Below, piece after piece: positions 16,323-25,561 of a DNA stretch of 64,000 nucleotides. The notes beneath the pieces are model-generated. The model did not search any database, was not told the origin of the DNA, and worked only from the letters and a program-made list of their open reading frames with translations. Within the stretch, counting starts at the first letter, position 1, and every line of letters begins with the position of its first letter. This stretch comes from Bacillus subtilis (GTDB lineage Bacteria; Pseudomonadota; Alphaproteobacteria; Rhizobiales; Rhizobiaceae), in the NCBI GenBank assembly GCA_021733665.1, contig JAHREI010000005.1, positions 124,001-188,000 of the forward strand, written 5' to 3'. The position numbers and the translations under genes were made by a program.

Positions 16323-17043
16323 GGAGATATGCTTTCGTCAGTACATCATTAGCCAATGCTTGTTCCCAGCCGCCATGACCGATTTCATAAACAACTTTGC
16401 CTAGAGACATCACATAGGCGCGATCTGTCATTGTGGCTGCAAGTTTGATGTTTTGTTCGATAATCAGCAGGCTCATGCCGCGGGTACGTAATATTGCCAA
16501 TGCCTGCAGAATTTCCTGAACAACTTTCGGTGCAAGACCGGTGGTTAGTTCGTCTAAAATGAGCAAACGTGGTTGTAATAATAATGCACGCGCAACCGCA
16601 ACCATCTGTTGCTGGCCACCGGAAAGCAGTTCAACGCGGATATCTTTCTTCTCACGCACAACCGGAAGGAGGTTAAAAACATCTTCCAGCGTGAAGTGTT
16701 GAAATCCGGCCGGACGTGTAGCATTGATACCGCTGACTTCTGCGATGCGCAGATTGTCACTGACGGTTAGTTCGCCAAAGAGGCCACGCGTTTCAAGTAC
16801 AACCGCGATGCCGGTTTTAGGGCGTAAATGGCCGGCATCGTGAGTGATATCTTGTCCGTCAAAACAAATTTTACCGGATGTTGGTGTTGATAAGCCGCAA
16901 ATGGCACGCACGAGCGTTGTTTTCCCTGCACCATTTGAGCCAACAATAGCGACGGCTTCATTGGCGTTGATCTGTAGTGAGACACCGCGCAAAACTGGCA
17001 CAGGGCCATAACCTGCATCGAGGGCTGTTATTTCCAATGACAT
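16315..17043 (-). CDS. LIV-type ABC transporter ATP-binding protein (LivF-like)
   Basis: A 242-residue ABC ATPase of the branched-chain amino acid type. Walker A GSNGAGKT at residues 35-42, signature LSGGQQQMVAVARALL, Walker B LLILDELTTGLAP, and the characteristic LLIIEQN switch segment. The start at 17043 places the ATG right after the livG-like stop; upstream extensions overlap that gene. Partner of the LivG-like ATPase. Confidence 0.92.
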   Translation of the reverse strand: MSLEITALDAGYGPVPVLRGVSLQINANEAVAIVGSNGAGKTTLVRAICGLSTPTSGKICFDGQDITHDAGHLRPKTGIAVVLETRGLFGELTVSDNLRIAEVSGINATRPAGFQHFTLEDVFNLLPVVREKKDIRVELLSGGQQQMVAVARALLLQPRLLILDELTTGLAPKVVQEILQALAILRTRGMSLLIIEQNIKLAATMTDRAYVMSLGKVVYEIGHGGWEQALANDVLTKAYLHG

Positions 17044-17044
17044 A

Positions 17045-17845
17045 TCAGCCTCCCAGATATGCTTCACGCACGGTTGGATCAGCCTGAATGGCTGACATAG
17101 AACCGCTGGCGATAATTTTACCGAAATAGAGTGCGTGCACGTCGTGACAAACACTCATCAAGCCCATGTCATGCGATACCAGTAAAATGGAAATACCTTC
17201 AGCGGATAAGGTTTCGATCCATTGTCTGAGCAGAGTAACCTCATCGCTGCTCAAGCCTGATGATGGCTCGTCCAGCATTAGCAGGCTTGGTGCATTCATA
17301 TAAGCACGGGCAATTTCAACAATACGCTGCTGACCTGCGGGTAATTCGCCTGCGGTCATATCCAGCAAATGCGTAATGTCGAATTTGGCAGCAGTTTTCT
17401 CAGCCTTTTCGCGCATTTCCAAACGTTCGCGCCGTGCTGCAGGCGTGGCAAACATGGTGCTGATGAAGCCTGCGCGGGTAGAGGCATAAAAGCCCATTTC
17501 GATATTTTCCCGCACTGACATATGTTGAAATACTTTTGGCGTTTGAAACGTGCGAACCAGACCTAAACGGCTACGTTGCTGAACGCTGCAGCTCGTGATG
17601 GTTTGTGTATTTAAAAGCAGATCTCCTGCTTTCGGCCGTAAAAAACCGGACGCAATATTGAAAAGCGTTGTTTTACCGGAACCATTCGGGCCGATAAGAC
17701 CGGTGATTTTGCCTTGGGCTACAGAGAAACATACGTCCCTGAGCACAACCAAACCGCCAAAATTATGAGCGATATTGCGGATTTCCAATAATGCTGGTTG
17801 GGATGCCAAACTATTGACCGGCGTTTGTTGTAAAGCTGCGCTCAT
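17045..17845 (-). CDS. LIV-type ABC transporter ATP-binding protein (LivG-like)
   Basis: A 266-residue LivG-type ATPase. Walker A GPNGSGKTT at residues 52-60, the LivG-typical LGLVRTFQTPKVFQHMSVRENI, and Walker B LLMLDEPSSGLS. The signature region reads LPAGQQRIVEIARA instead of the usual LSGGQQ or LPYGxQR, an acceptable variant within the family. It overlaps the permease gene by 4 bases. Confidence 0.91.
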   Translation of the reverse strand: MSAALQQTPVNSLASQPALLEIRNIAHNFGGLVVLRDVCFSVAQGKITGLIGPNGSGKTTLFNIASGFLRPKAGDLLLNTQTITSCSVQQRSRLGLVRTFQTPKVFQHMSVRENIEMGFYASTRAGFISTMFATPAARRERLEMREKAEKTAAKFDITHLLDMTAGELPAGQQRIVEIARAYMNAPSLLMLDEPSSGLSSDEVTLLRQWIETLSAEGISILLVSHDMGLMSVCHDVHALYFGKIIASGSMSAIQADPTVREAYLGG

Positions 17846-18786
17846 TGGGCAAACCTCTTATAAAGGCGGGTAGGGATGCCGGACAGGCCATCGGGTACGA
17901 AAATCACTACAAGTACCAGCATGATGCCGAACAGCATTTGATGTGCATCACCAAAGCCTGCGAGCAGCTCAGGCACAAGTGTTACAAATAAAGCGCCTGG
18001 AATGATGCCCCATACAGAACGAGCGCCTGCGATGACCGGAATGAGCAAGAAAATAATGGAGCGCTGCACGGTAAAGCTTTCAACGCTGACATAAGTTGAG
18101 TAGTGCGCGAAAAGAGAGCCAGCCAAAGCCCCCAGCCCTGCGCTCAAAGCGAATATTTTGGTGCGCATGGCGTGAATACTGACAGCCATTACTTCTGCAG
18201 CGGGTGCGGAATCCCGCATAGCCCGCATGGCAAGACCCGGCCGGCCGCGCACAAGATTATTGGCCAGTACCAGCAACACCAGCACAATTGCCCAAACAAG
18301 ATAGTAAAAGCGAAAAGGCGTATTGAAGGTAAAACCGGCAATGGATAATGACGGCATACCGCCGATGCCGAGTGTTCCACCGGTCAGCCAATCCCACTCA
18401 AAGAAGAAAATTGTGCCGATTGTTCCTGCTGCCAATGTGGCAAGAGCGAGAAAGAAGCCGTGCAAGCGCAGTAACGGAATGCCTATCAGCAACGCGATGG
18501 CAACACTGATAATGATGCCAAGCAGGATGCCGGTTAGTGGTGACCAGCCAAGCGTAACGGTGGAATAAGCGGTTGCATAAGCGCCGATACCATAAAACAA
18601 TGCCTGAGCCAGATTGACGATGCCGCATTGTCCTAGCAATAAGCCGACGCCTAATCCGGCAATTGTATAAAGACCGGCAAAAACCAGCAAATCTGTTGCG
18701 CTGCGTTGCAGGATGAATGGCAGGCATATTGCAATAATAGCTATGGCAATGATCTGAAAACGAAGTGCTGTTGGTGATTTAATCAT
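17842..18786 (-). CDS. LIV-type ABC transporter permease (LivM-like)
   Basis: A 314-residue inner-membrane permease with multiple hydrophobic segments and the LivM block GRPGLAMRAMRDSAPAAEVMAVS. The ATG at 18786 is preceded by GGAGG (CAAGGAGGCTGAC on the minus strand). It forms the translocation pore with the LivH-like subunit, whose stop lies 1 base upstream of this start. Confidence 0.91.
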   Translation of the reverse strand: MIKSPTALRFQIIAIAIIAICLPFILQRSATDLLVFAGLYTIAGLGVGLLLGQCGIVNLAQALFYGIGAYATAYSTVTLGWSPLTGILLGIIISVAIALLIGIPLLRLHGFFLALATLAAGTIGTIFFFEWDWLTGGTLGIGGMPSLSIAGFTFNTPFRFYYLVWAIVLVLLVLANNLVRGRPGLAMRAMRDSAPAAEVMAVSIHAMRTKIFALSAGLGALAGSLFAHYSTYVSVESFTVQRSIIFLLIPVIAGARSVWGIIPGALFVTLVPELLAGFGDAHQMLFGIMLVLVVIFVPDGLSGIPTRLYKRFAQ

Positions 18787-18787
18787 G

Positions 18788-19675
18788 TCAGCCTCCTTGT
18801 CTTCCGGCTTTGCCGAGCAGGCCATTCGGCATCAGCACCATCATGATGACCATGATGGTGAGGGCAACGACATCTTTATAACCGGAGGACAGGCCGAGAA
18901 CGGCAAGAGCTTCACTGATACCGATAACTAAACCACCAAGAACGGCACCCAAAGGGTTTGTCAAGCCACCCAGAATGGCAGCGGAAAAGCCCTTTAATGT
19001 TAAGGCAAGACCCATGTGATAGCTGACGGAAATAAGCGGCGTTACCAAAATACCGGCCAAAGCACCAATCGTGCCGCCCATGACAAAGGTCAGCGCACGC
19101 ATTTTATTGACATCAATGCCAATAGTCGTTGCGCCATCCGGATCAACAGATGCGGCAATCATCGATAGTCCTGTGGTGGTTTTGCGATAAAACAGCCACA
19201 GTCCAAGCACAACAAGCAAGGCAATTGCGATCAAAAACAAGGCGTGGACAGAAATGAATGCGCCGGCAAAATTGATAGAGCCGCTACCGCCAATACCTGG
19301 CAGCAAATGTGCCTCACGACCATTAATATAAAGCACGGCAGCAGATATCGCGACCGCAAGCCCTATTGTTAAGAGTAGAAATGCCTCTTCATCAGCCTTG
19401 CGGCGGATCATTGGTCTGACGCACAGGACATCAATGAGATATCCTGTTGCTGCACCCGCAGCGAGACCCAGTGTAAAGGCCAGAATATAAGGCAGGCCGA
19501 GAGAGACCAGTCCAAAAACTGCGATCATCCCGCCGATAACAGCAAAATCACCCTGCATAGCATTGATAATTCTGGTGCCGCGATAAATCACAGCAATGCC
19601 AATCCCGATCAGTGCATAGACAAAACTATTTGTCAGGCCGGCAAAAAGTGATTGAAAAATAAGAGACGTACTCAT
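18788..19675 (-). CDS. LIV-type ABC transporter permease (LivH-like)
   Basis: A 295-residue permease with LivH features: GIGIAVIYRGTRIINAMQGDFAVIGGM near the N-terminus, KGFSAAILGGLTNPLGAVLGGLVIG toward the C-terminus, and about eight membrane segments. It is the first permease after the binding-protein gene; the 61-base gap contains an inverted repeat (AGCTGG/TCCCAGCT arms) that could trim transcription so that the binding protein is made in excess. Confidence 0.91.
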   Translation of the reverse strand: MSTSLIFQSLFAGLTNSFVYALIGIGIAVIYRGTRIINAMQGDFAVIGGMIAVFGLVSLGLPYILAFTLGLAAGAATGYLIDVLCVRPMIRRKADEEAFLLLTIGLAVAISAAVLYINGREAHLLPGIGGSGSINFAGAFISVHALFLIAIALLVVLGLWLFYRKTTTGLSMIAASVDPDGATTIGIDVNKMRALTFVMGGTIGALAGILVTPLISVSYHMGLALTLKGFSAAILGGLTNPLGAVLGGLVIGISEALAVLGLSSGYKDVVALTIMVIMMVLMPNGLLGKAGRQGG

Positions 19676-19736
19676 GCATAATCTCCAGCTGGCTGGGAAG
19701 AAAGGTATGAGCCCTCCCGCTCAAGCTGCTCCCAGC

Positions 19737-20870
19737 TTATTCGGAGGCCTTAAAAGGAAGCCTGCTAAATTTTCCATTGGTCAGCAGTGAATAGTTAAAG
19801 CTTTCAAGCTTTAATCCGCCGAGGTCTTCCGCTGAAAAATCGTATAGAGCAAAAGCTCCTTGGTAGGGGGCGCGTAACTCTTTACACAGCTCTCCGTTGG
19901 TGCCGGTGTCACCTGATTTTTTCATCGCTGCTGCGATAGCCATGAGCGCATCATAGCCTGCGGCTTCAAAATGTTTGGGCAGTTGTCCGTGTTCTTTTTG
20001 ATAGGCGGCAACAAAATCTGTTTGATATGGCTGAGGATCTTCTGCAATCAGAAATTCGGCGTGAATAATATTGTCAGCTGCAGCGCCCATTGCTTTAACA
20101 ATGTCATAAGTTGCAGTGCCATGTACTGAGATGATTGGTGCGGTTAGTCCTACTTGGCGTAAATTACGAAAAGGCGTTGCGAGTGAACTTAAAACGATAA
20201 CTGCATCTGGCTCTGTGGCTTTGACTTTGGCCGCCTGAGCCGTTGCATCTGTTGCGGATAATTCAAATTTTTCAACGCCGACAAATTCAACGCCGTAATC
20301 ACCGCCGAGTTTAGACATCGCCCCCCAGATGACCTGGCCATAACCTGAATCATGCAGTACGCCTACGCGTTTGGCACCGATTTCTTTAGCGTAGGCCAGA
20401 AGCCCTTTAGCATTGAGTTCTTGCGCTGGTGTTAAATGGAAAACGCAATCACGCGACTTTTCAACCGCCGGGCCCATACCGGTAAATGCAAGCACGGGAA
20501 TGTTTAAAGGTTGTGTGACAGAGCCAATAGCAACTGTCTGTGCAATGCCTGTAGGCCCGATAATAGCCGCAACCTTTTGTGAATGAACCAGTGTGTTTAC
20601 TTTTGTCAGGGCAGCATCGGGATTGGTTGCGTCATCTTCAAGGATAACTTCCACAGGGCGGCCATTAATACCGCCATCAGCATTAATCAACTTTTGTGCA
20701 AGCAAAATACCGTCACGCTGAGGAATGCCAAGTCCAGCCAGGCCGCCGGTTGTCGAAAGCAATGCGCCAATACGAATGGGCTCTTGTGATTGTGCGACTG
20801 CTGTTGTTGCAAGCCCTGTTTGTAATGTCGCGGCAGTTGTTGCCATCCATAATATTTTTTTCAAGCTCAT
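19737..20870 (-). CDS. LIV-type ABC transporter substrate-binding protein
   Basis: A 377-residue periplasmic binding protein of the branched-chain amino acid receptor family (type I fold). The signal peptide ends around AVAQ-S; the mature start EPIRIGALLSTTGGLAGLGIPQRDG and KVAAIIGPTGIAQTVA are typical. The ATG at 20870 follows GGAGG. Receptors of this family also bind aromatic acids and amides, and the ring-cleavage-type enzymes of this operon suggest such a ligand, which is inference. Confidence 0.89.
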   Translation of the reverse strand: MSLKKILWMATTAATLQTGLATTAVAQSQEPIRIGALLSTTGGLAGLGIPQRDGILLAQKLINADGGINGRPVEVILEDDATNPDAALTKVNTLVHSQKVAAIIGPTGIAQTVAIGSVTQPLNIPVLAFTGMGPAVEKSRDCVFHLTPAQELNAKGLLAYAKEIGAKRVGVLHDSGYGQVIWGAMSKLGGDYGVEFVGVEKFELSATDATAQAAKVKATEPDAVIVLSSLATPFRNLRQVGLTAPIISVHGTATYDIVKAMGAAADNIIHAEFLIAEDPQPYQTDFVAAYQKEHGQLPKHFEAAGYDALMAIAAAMKKSGDTGTNGELCKELRAPYQGAFALYDFSAEDLGGLKLESFNYSLLTNGKFSRLPFKASE

Positions 20871-21090
20871 CGTTACCTCCCCTGATGACCTCAGGGAAAG
20901 CATATAATCTAAAAATATTGGAATCAATGCTATATTTTCTAAAATCTTGGTTTTCTAGTAAATTTATAAAACTAACTAAAAAGGCTTGGTTTTGGTTGCA
21001 GGAATGATTTATGGTGCCAGCTGGCCTTTGCAGATGTTGCAGATCAGCATAAGCATTGGAAAAATAAGGCGATGTTCGTAAATTTCTAAA

Positions 21091-21792
21091 ATGGGTGATT
21101 TGATTATGCCTGCTGCGCCAACAAACCAAAGCGGTGCTCGCACACGTACGTCAGAGCTGGTGGCACTGTTACGCCAACAGATTCTCAGCGCTCAGCTGAA
21201 GCCTGGCGAGCGTTTGCGTTTTGATGAATTGCGGCAGCAGATGGATGCGGGGATGAGCCCGCTACGTGAGGCTTTGACCCGTTTGGCTTCTGATGGCTTG
21301 GTGACGCTTGAAGAACATAAGGGGTATCGCGTAGCCCCCGTGTCGCGTGATGATTTACTGGATATTGCACAAACGCGCAGTGATATTGAAGCTCTCTTAG
21401 TGAAGCGCTCTATTGCTCATGGCAATGATGCATGGGAGGGGCGCATTCTTGCTGCTCTTCATGAGCTTGGCAAAAAAAACAAGCTTGATATCAATGGAGA
21501 AATTGACCCTTTGTGGGAAGATTTGCACCAAAACTTCCATTCCATTCTGGTTTCTATGTGTCCGTCATCCCGTCTTTTGCAGTTCAGGCAAATTTTAGCG
21601 GATCAGGCGGTACGTTATCGCCGTCTTTCGGTTAAATATTTACATGAACCACGGGACGATATGGCAGAACATCGTGCGATTGCCGATGCTGTGATCGCAA
21701 GGCGTGCAGATGATGCGATAGAACTGTTGCGCGCGCATTATATGCGTACAGTTGAGATCTTGCTTGAAGAGGGGGCAGAGTTATTTGAATGA
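21091..21792 (+). CDS. GntR-family regulator, FCD subfamily, divergent to the LIV/dioxygenase operon
   Basis: A 233-residue regulator with an N-terminal winged helix (LKPGERLRFDELRQQMDAGMSPLREALTRLASDGLVTLEEHKGY) and a helical FCD domain (ARRADDAIELLRAHYMRTVEILL at the end). It is transcribed away from the leftward transporter/catabolic operon, the usual place for its local regulator. The start is uncertain: the ATG at 21091 lacks an obvious Shine-Dalgarno and an in-frame ATG at 21106 is possible. The 220-base divergent region is AT-rich and contains the palindrome GCCAGCTGGC (21016-21025). Confidence 0.86.
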   Translation: MGDLIMPAAPTNQSGARTRTSELVALLRQQILSAQLKPGERLRFDELRQQMDAGMSPLREALTRLASDGLVTLEEHKGYRVAPVSRDDLLDIAQTRSDIEALLVKRSIAHGNDAWEGRILAALHELGKKNKLDINGEIDPLWEDLHQNFHSILVSMCPSSRLLQFRQILADQAVRYRRLSVKYLHEPRDDMAEHRAIADAVIARRADDAIELLRAHYMRTVEILLEEGAELFE

Positions 21793-21884
21793 TCTCTCTG
21801 ATTTATCAGGGAAAGCATTGAGTGGCTTGAAAAATACCTCGCTCGTTTTGCCCTGCCACCGGTGAACTTTTGTTATTGTGTCAT

Positions 21885-21921
21885 ACCAAAACCCCATGAA
21901 TATGATTCATGGGGTTTTGGT
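21885..21921. terminator. Strong bidirectional terminator hairpin
   Basis: A perfect 17-base stem (21885-21901 with 21905-21921; arms include CCAAAACCCC and GGGGTTTTGG) closed by a 3-base loop. The outer T/A-rich ends can serve either direction. It separates the GntR gene from the leftward autotransporter gene. Confidence 0.75.
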
Positions 21922-21937
21922 TAAGTCCGTGTGGCAA

Positions 21938-21981
21938 TTGAACTTTTCAAGGCGTGATGCGTCAGCATCGTGAACTGCCTT
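21938..21981. repeat. 44-bp repeat, copy 1 (3' side of the autotransporter gene)
   Basis: Matches the sequence at 25467-25510 in 40 of 44 positions, in the same orientation. The core GATGC-GTCA-GCATC is an inverted repeat able to form a hairpin. The two copies bracket the S8 autotransporter gene. Confidence 0.75.
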
Positions 21982-22079
21982 AGTATCAGTAGGCCGTTCT
22001 TGTACGCGCAACAGAATGGTTCATATTTTCACCCCTCATATCCAGTTGAGGCGAGGGGCTTTTCATCACAAAGACTATG

Positions 22080-25000
22080 TCAGAACTTGATTTTCAGATG
22101 TGTATTCAAGCCATTCTGTGTGATGCCGGAACCGAATTGTCCCTGATAAGCGATGCCGAGCACTGCGTTATGTTTGATCTGGAAATCCAGTCCACCCGAC
22201 AGCATAACTGTGTTGCGCCCAATATCGGAACCATTGACGGTAAAGCTATTTGATCCGGCAAAATTAGCTTCTGATATTGGTGTCACATCACCAAAAGCAT
22301 GGCGCCATGCAATGTCAGCACGGGCTTTAACCGGAATGATTTCCTGATTAAGGTCAGCTGTCACGCGGAAACCCAAAGACGAAAGCGCTGTATCCATCGT
22401 ATTCTTGTGAACAGTCAGCGCAGCACCATGACGATCTTTTTCGGTAAAGGCATTTGCTCCCAGATGCACATAAGCAAGATTGGCATAAGGTTCGATGGCA
22501 AGTTTTTCAGCTGCCTGATGCTTGTAACCAAGCTCACCAAAAAGCTGGAATGTGCCAGCCCGATAATCCGCAGATAGTTTATCACTGAAATCGGCGAAGG
22601 CGACAGAGCGGGTCATATCGATATTATGCCATGTATAGGCAAGGCCGGAACGCAACGCCAGTGTGCCTTGTCCCAGTGCTGTTTCAGTCTTGCCATAGGC
22701 GCCGATTGTGTAATCATCGCTATTGCCTGAGGACATATGTTCGTTCAGACGAAAATTCGTATGGCTATAACCAGCCAGAACACCAAAGCGCCAATTATCA
22801 AAAGCTTGCACGTCAACACCGGTCAGGAAACCGGCGATGTCAGTTTTCATCTGTTCCGCATTGATGCCGCCGGAATATTGAGTCCAATCACCAAAGCTAT
22901 GCGCCCAGATGTTTGGCTGATCCGGATTGTTCGTCGATGTCTCAGATGAAGCAGATGGTTTGGCAAAGCTCTGTGACAACTGCTCATACACGGCCATACG
23001 TGTATAGGCACTGTTGTTGACGAACGCTGACTGTATTGAGGTGTAAGCTTCACCGGACATTTGGTTATAAGCCTGACGTGCTTCTGTTTCGTTCAAAAAC
23101 AGCATGCGGTCATATAAATTGCCACCTTCGCCCTGACTTTCCAGTGCTGTAGCAGTCGCAGTTTGATTGTGCGTGACTGCAAAATCAGCAAAAGCTATGC
23201 CGGAACGACTGGTATCGAGAAAGACATTATTGGCATCATAATTCAGCGCAAAATTAATGAATGGTGTTTGTGCCGCAAAATTGCCGCTGAGATCGCCATA
23301 AGTACCGGTAACGCCGCCGGAAGCTGTCAGCAAAGTGTAGCGCGCAGTCGCACTGCCATGTGCTTTGCCCCGGCGAACCAGTTCAAGTGACGCATTATTA
23401 TCTAACTGTGCAGTGCCATTGACGATGATCTGATCGGCACCGGTACCAACAGCGAGATCCGCAACATAGGCAGAGCCGCTTTGTTGTGTGAAACTGCCAT
23501 TGACAGTTAAAGTACCGATTGCTTGATCTGTAAAAAGCGCACTGCCGGGTGCAACCTTGCCGCCCTGCGCCAGTGTTAAGTCACCAACTGCACCGGTACC
23601 GGTCAGCTGGCCTGTTTGTGAGACATGCGTTTCAGACATGATGCTGCCGTTTACTTCCAGAGTGCCTCCAAGAATATTGGTTGGCCCCTGATAGGTGTTG
23701 TGGCCGGCAAGAGCCAGAATACCATCACCGCGTTTGGTCAGATCGCCAGCACCGGAGATCGGGTTAGACCAGATAGAAGAATAACCTTGTGTGTCGACAT
23801 CAAAAACACCAGTGTAACGAAACGCCATTGGCCCGTCGACAGCGGCACCAAGATTGAGCAAACCCTGACCGAACTTGTTCTGATCCTCAAAGCCATTTTT
23901 GGTTGTTGTTGTCAGAATGGTTTCAATCGTCTGGCGTGCATTCATATAGGGAAATGCTGAGCGCACGACAGCGGCAGCACCGGCAACATGCGGCGATGCC
24001 ATGGATGTGCCCTGCAAATATTTGTAAGTGCGATTGCCGTTGGTGGGGTCACCTTGTGGCCATGTTGAGTAGATCCCGTCCTTGGCATCAACATACATCG
24101 AGCCACCTGGTGCTGCGATGCACCATTCAGCTGCTTCACCGCATTCATTACTGTAGCTTGCAAGCTTCCCGTCAGGGCCAAGCGACACGACAGTGATGAG
24201 CGATCCCTGCAGATCGGAAAAATCCATATTATCAAAGGCAGGATCACTGGGATTTATAAAGCTGTATGTGTCTGGATTGTTGAGATCAATATTATTGTCT
24301 CTTGTGTTGAGGAAACGGATTCTGCCGCTATTAATGAAATCGCGGGTGATGAGGGGAAGCATCCCGTTTCCACTGGGAATAGTTGAAAAAGCCCCGGGCT
24401 GAACCCTGCGCTCATTGCCAGCCGCAAAAACCATGACAACATCGTTGTCAGCGGCGTATTTCAGTGCGTCATAGGTTTTTCGTAAGCCTTCAGGGCTGTT
24501 CAGAATGAGTTGATAATTCAATACCTCATAATTCGGGTTTGGATTGTTGTCGTCATCGATTGGCATTGGAAATGCATATGGCCCATAGCTGCCATTAATG
24601 ACTTTTGCGCCACGGTTCGCGGCATAGACGATCGCTTGATTTACGGCAGCTTGATTGCCACGGGTCTCTCCTGCGTCAATGGCGCGAAGCGGCATCAAAA
24701 TAGAATTATAGGCAACGCCGTGCATACCAAAACCATTGCGGCCGGCACCAATAATGCCGGCGACATGGTCACCATGCCCGGAAATAGATCCATTATCCTC
24801 ATCAATGCTCGGGAAAACATTATCAGTATCCTGATCAATACCGTAATTGAAAAGGAGGGGTGAAACGCGACCGGCATATTCAGGATGATTGATATCCAGA
24901 CCTGTATCGATAACGCCAACAACAATATCTTTACCGGTAAAACCTTTAAGATAAGCGGGCAGAGCGTTGATCATATCAAGCCCCCAATTGGCATGATATT

Positions 25001-25115
25001 CTGCGTCAGCTGCTGCTGGCGGATTGGTATCCGCGCTTTGTGCAGAGATCAAGGCAGGCACTACAAGCGCTGTCGTTAGAGCCAGTAATTTTAATGCGTT
25101 TTTAAAAGAATACAT
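22080..25115 (-). CDS. Autotransporter serine protease (S8 subtilisin passenger, type V secretion)
   Basis: A 1011-residue autotransporter. After a signal peptide (cleavage about residue 26) comes a subtilisin domain with triad Asp70 (VIDTGLDINHP), His117 (GHGDHVAG) and Ser371 (GTSMASPHVAG), plus oxyanion Asn234 (AAGN). Around residues 450-500 there is an autotransporter beta-strand repeat (GAGDLTKRGDGILALAGHNTYQGPTNILGGTLEVNG), followed by a beta-helical stalk and a C-terminal beta-barrel (about 740-1011) ending in the aromatic KIKF. It should be displayed on or released from the outer membrane, where it degrades host or environmental protein. It is a single-gene unit with its own terminator, flanked by the 44-bp repeats. 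Confidence 0.93.
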   Translation of the reverse strand: MYSFKNALKLLALTTALVVPALISAQSADTNPPAAADAEYHANWGLDMINALPAYLKGFTGKDIVVGVIDTGLDINHPEYAGRVSPLLFNYGIDQDTDNVFPSIDEDNGSISGHGDHVAGIIGAGRNGFGMHGVAYNSILMPLRAIDAGETRGNQAAVNQAIVYAANRGAKVINGSYGPYAFPMPIDDDNNPNPNYEVLNYQLILNSPEGLRKTYDALKYAADNDVVMVFAAGNERRVQPGAFSTIPSGNGMLPLITRDFINSGRIRFLNTRDNNIDLNNPDTYSFINPSDPAFDNMDFSDLQGSLITVVSLGPDGKLASYSNECGEAAEWCIAAPGGSMYVDAKDGIYSTWPQGDPTNGNRTYKYLQGTSMASPHVAGAAAVVRSAFPYMNARQTIETILTTTTKNGFEDQNKFGQGLLNLGAAVDGPMAFRYTGVFDVDTQGYSSIWSNPISGAGDLTKRGDGILALAGHNTYQGPTNILGGTLEVNGSIMSETHVSQTGQLTGTGAVGDLTLAQGGKVAPGSALFTDQAIGTLTVNGSFTQQSGSAYVADLAVGTGADQIIVNGTAQLDNNASLELVRRGKAHGSATARYTLLTASGGVTGTYGDLSGNFAAQTPFINFALNYDANNVFLDTSRSGIAFADFAVTHNQTATATALESQGEGGNLYDRMLFLNETEARQAYNQMSGEAYTSIQSAFVNNSAYTRMAVYEQLSQSFAKPSASSETSTNNPDQPNIWAHSFGDWTQYSGGINAEQMKTDIAGFLTGVDVQAFDNWRFGVLAGYSHTNFRLNEHMSSGNSDDYTIGAYGKTETALGQGTLALRSGLAYTWHNIDMTRSVAFADFSDKLSADYRAGTFQLFGELGYKHQAAEKLAIEPYANLAYVHLGANAFTEKDRHGAALTVHKNTMDTALSSLGFRVTADLNQEIIPVKARADIAWRHAFGDVTPISEANFAGSNSFTVNGSDIGRNTVMLSGGLDFQIKHNAVLGIAYQGQFGSGITQNGLNTHLKIKF

Positions 25116-25466
25116 AACCGCCCTCAGAGTGCTTCTGCAATATTTGAAATCAAAATAATAATTTTATTTATGAAATCGTTATTTGCGTGAGCAATGATTG
25201 GCTATCCCTGAAAATAGCTATGCTTTTAGTTTTATGTTCATAATTATTGATGTATTTTTTAAATATATATATTTGTTTGCCCGCTTTTTTGTTTTGTAAT
25301 TTATTTGTGTGAGCATAAATGAGTGGGTATTGTTCAGGCAGAGACGGTCATTTTTTGCAGGCGTGTAATCCGGAGCAGTTGACGTGCCTACATTCTGAGG
25401 TGGCACGTGTGAGTATGCCCCGATGTAGCGAATAAGCTATCCCTTTGGTATCAGTGAGAGTGACGG
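25116..25466. promoter_or_regulatory. AT-rich upstream region of the autotransporter gene
   Basis: About 350 bases without a gene. 25141-25320 is markedly AT-rich (TTTATTTATG, ATATATATATTTG and similar) and must hold the promoter of the leftward autotransporter gene. No -35/-10 pair stands out clearly. No RNA gene is recognised. Confidence 0.35.
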
Positions 25467-25510
25467 TTGAAATTTTCAAGGCGTAATGCGTCAGCATCTT
25501 GAACGGCCTT
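25467..25510. repeat. 44-bp repeat, copy 2 (5' side of the autotransporter gene)
   Basis: Second copy of the element at 21938-21981: same orientation, 40/44 identical, same hairpin core. It lies between the autotransporter promoter region and the end of the TonB receptor gene, where a small dispersed palindromic element or a recombination scar would fit. Confidence 0.75.
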
Positions 25511-25561
25511 GGATGAGAGATTAGCGGGCTGAATTATTCCTGCCCGCTAATCTTAATCCTA

